Part shown: positions 30,606-32,103 of the stretch, in pieces | Layout: every line of letters begins with the position of its first letter | Position numbering within the stretch: position 1 is the stretch's first letter | Assembly (NCBI GenBank): GCA_002390205.1 | Contig: DGOV01000050.1 | Coordinates: 1-32,103 of the forward strand | From: Proteobacteria bacterium UBA4457 | Lineage (GTDB): Bacteria; Pseudomonadota; Gammaproteobacteria; Ga0077536 | Reading direction: 5' to 3' | Length of the DNA: 32,103 nt | Position numbers and translations under genes: made by a program | Notes under the pieces: generated by a model | The model's database searches: none | What the model saw: the letters and a program-made list of their open reading frames with translations, nothing else | Told to the model about the DNA's origin: nothing

Positions 30606-32103
30606 TCACTTGGTAAAGTTAAAGCCTCGATAACCGTCGTCTGCACAGCTTCTGAACGCTTCTAGGTATGCGGGCAATCCACCGGGGTACATCAACATTT
30701 CTTTTGGTTTCCCAGGCACGTTAGCGCCCATGTACCATGAGTCTGCCTTCGGGAAAAGTGTCCCTGCAGCGAGCTCTAATACCTGGTTACGCCAGCTTTC
30801 TTCCGCATCTTTATCTGCTTCAACGCGAGCATAGTCGTTTTCTCGAATATGGCAGAGCATTTCTATAATACATTCACCTTGGTACTCGGCACTTGATGGC
30901 CCATTACAGAAACCAGTCGGTGCCTGAGGACCATAGCTGATCAGAACGTTTGGAAAAGATGCTGTGGCTAGACCGAGGTGTGTTCTGACTCCCATGGTCC
31001 ATTTTTCTTTTAGTGATACTCCATTTGTACCGGTCAGATTAATTGAGGTAAGCCCGCCAGTGACGGCATCAAATCCTGTTGCAAAAGCGATAATGTCGAA
31101 ATCATAGGATGCTTCTTGCGTTTCGACTCCGGCTTCGGTTATTTTTTTCAGTGGCTCTTCTTTTAGTGAGACTAAAGTCGCGTTGTCGTGATTGAAAATA
31201 TCAAAATACCATTGCTCTAGCGAAGGTCTCTTGACTCCATAAGGATGTGGCGGCTCAGTAGGAGCAAGTTTTTCTGCTAAAACCGGATCGGTGATACGTG
31301 CTCTGGTTTTTTTTAGCCAGAAATCATAAGCAGTCCTGTTGACAGTTTCATTAGAGAAAATGTCATGGTAGCTTCCCAGCCAAAAATTAAATCCACCAGC
31401 TTCCCATAATCTTTCGTATGTTTCTTCTCTTTCTTCATCGCTTACATCTAGACCAGAAACACCTATTAGATCCATATCGAAGCCCCCAAACGTTTCTCCT
31501 CTTTTCTTAAAGCGAGCAGGAAGTTCTTCCTTCATGGCGACATTATCGGCCTCGGAATACGTTGTTTGCCCCATAGGCAGATACAGATTCGGCGTGCGCT
31601 GGAAAACCGTCACGTGAGACGCTACCTTAGACGCTTCTTGAGCGACTTGAATTCCGCTCGCTCCGGTTCCGATTACGCCCACTTTTTTACCGGTAAAGTC
31701 GATTCCTTTTTGTGGCCAAGCTGCAGTGTGATGAAGTTCTCCTTTAAAGCTCTCTATCCCTTCTACGTCTGGCATTAAAGGTTTTGATGCAAAGCCTGTA
31801 CATAGAACAACAAATTTCGACCGATAGACATGTCCCATGTCTGTTTGAAGCGACCATTCGTTTGAACTTTCATTGAATTCTGCACCAGTAACTCGAGTAT
31901 TCAGATCGACATCTTTACTTAGATCAAGCTTTTCATCTACATAATCGAAATATCGCCTCATTTCTTCCCAACCGGGGAACCGCTCGCTCCAGCTCCAATT
32001 ATTCCATAGCTCTTTTTTAGAGAATTGATAGATCTGACAATGGGTATCTACTCGCGCCCCCGGATAACAATTCCAATGCCAGATACCACCAATCCCGGCG
32101 CCG
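30606..32103 (-). CDS. Baeyer-Villiger flavin monooxygenase, N-terminus outside the window
   Basis: A frame open past the right edge gives 498 residues ending at 30606. Near the edge it reads GAGIGGIWHWNCYPGARVDTH, the substrate-side segment after the first Rossmann fold of Baeyer-Villiger enzymes. The fingerprint F-x-G-x-x-x-H-x-x-x-W-P is present as FKGELHHTAAWP, followed by the NADP-binding GVIGTGASGIQ. The enzyme inserts oxygen next to a ketone to make an ester or lactone, using FAD and NADPH. The FAD-binding N-terminus lies outside. An internal Met at 31961 is not the start, since homology continues upstream. The substrate could be a cyclic ketone or a steroid. Confidence 0.93.
   Translation of the reverse strand, partial: GAGIGGIWHWNCYPGARVDTHCQIYQFSKKELWNNWSWSERFPGWEEMRRYFDYVDEKLDLSKDVDLNTRVTGAEFNESSNEWSLQTDMGHVYRSKFVVLCTGFASKPLMPDVEGIESFKGELHHTAAWPQKGIDFTGKKVGVIGTGASGIQVAQEASKVASHVTVFQRTPNLYLPMGQTTYSEADNVAMKEELPARFKKRGETFGGFDMDLIGVSGLDVSDEEREETYERLWEAGGFNFWLGSYHDIFSNETVNRTAYDFWLKKTRARITDPVLAEKLAPTEPPHPYGVKRPSLEQWYFDIFNHDNATLVSLKEEPLKKITEAGVETQEASYDFDIIAFATGFDAVTGGLTSINLTGTNGVSLKEKWTMGVRTHLGLATASFPNVLISYGPQAPTGFCNGPSSAEYQGECIIEMLCHIRENDYARVEADKDAEESWRNQVLELAAGTLFPKADSWYMGANVPGKPKEMLMYPGGLPAYLEAFRSCADDGYRGFNFTK

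Noticed and set aside
1..32103. Mobile element or genomic island
   Set aside because: I found no transposase, integrase, terminal inverted repeats, tRNA gene or abrupt change in base composition by eye.

Overview
The window looks like chromosomal DNA of a free-living, probably marine, gammaproteobacterium. The evidence is the gene content (PepN, an M18 aminopeptidase of the ApeB type, HspQ, a SirB1-type protein, a PaaX-controlled paaABCDE set), a moderate G+C content, and dense packing with Shine-Dalgarno-preceded starts and frequent GTG/TTG starts. This assignment is inferred from gene content; there is no rRNA or tRNA to confirm it. I see no tRNA, rRNA, CRISPR array, insertion sequence, integrase or phage gene. 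The character is catabolic: PQQ dehydrogenases, crotonases, a MaoC protein, VOC proteins, short-chain dehydrogenases, transporters, a ring epoxidase and a Baeyer-Villiger monooxygenase.

Layout. 1-3079: 5' end of pepN (minus, cut by the window edge), a secreted PQQ dehydrogenase without haem (plus), and a crotonase (minus). 3179-4468: M18 aminopeptidase. 4473-8976: a tight six-gene minus-strand operon transcribed in the order quinohaemoprotein dehydrogenase, GST-like protein, VOC protein, MaoC hydratase, two NTF2-fold proteins. 9100-14557: quinone oxidoreductase, MFS transporter, alpha/beta hydrolase, pirin, CMD-family protein and deazaflavin/DUF385-family protein. 14702-16608: SirB1-like protein, meeting tail to tail a lipoprotein that fuses a methyltransferase to a YdhR-like domain. 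16795-19709: cytoplasmic gamma-glutamyltransferase-family enzyme, VOC protein and crotonase. 19831-22055: HspQ, a limonene-epoxide-hydrolase-like enzyme, rhodanese and EamA transporter. 22072-24872: MFS transporter and two tandem duplicated SDRs (minus). 25194-29697: paaA-B-C-D-E-X (plus). 29847-30539: exported protein of unknown function. 30606-32103: Baeyer-Villiger monooxygenase (minus), cut by the right edge.

How the genes work together. paaABCDE encodes the phenylacetyl-CoA 1,2-epoxidase and its reductase, and paaX its CoA-thioester-responsive repressor. The genes for ring opening and beta-oxidation (paaG, Z, F, H, J) and the ligase paaK are not in the window, so the pathway must be completed elsewhere. 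The paa promoter region holds two oppositely oriented sequences resembling the E. coli PaaX operator as I recall it, and a third lies in front of the exported protein gene after paaX. The 4473-8976 operon looks like an uncharacterised oxidation pathway: periplasmic alcohol oxidation by a PQQ/haem enzyme, then cytoplasmic GST, VOC, hydratase and NTF2-type steps. Its substrate cannot be read from sequence.

The most interesting points are that operon, the methyltransferase-YdhR lipoprotein fusion, a PQQ dehydrogenase with Gly where the family catalytic Asp is expected, an epoxide-hydrolase-like protein with the full catalytic set, two crotonases lacking both classical glutamates, and several perfect palindromes in divergent promoter regions.
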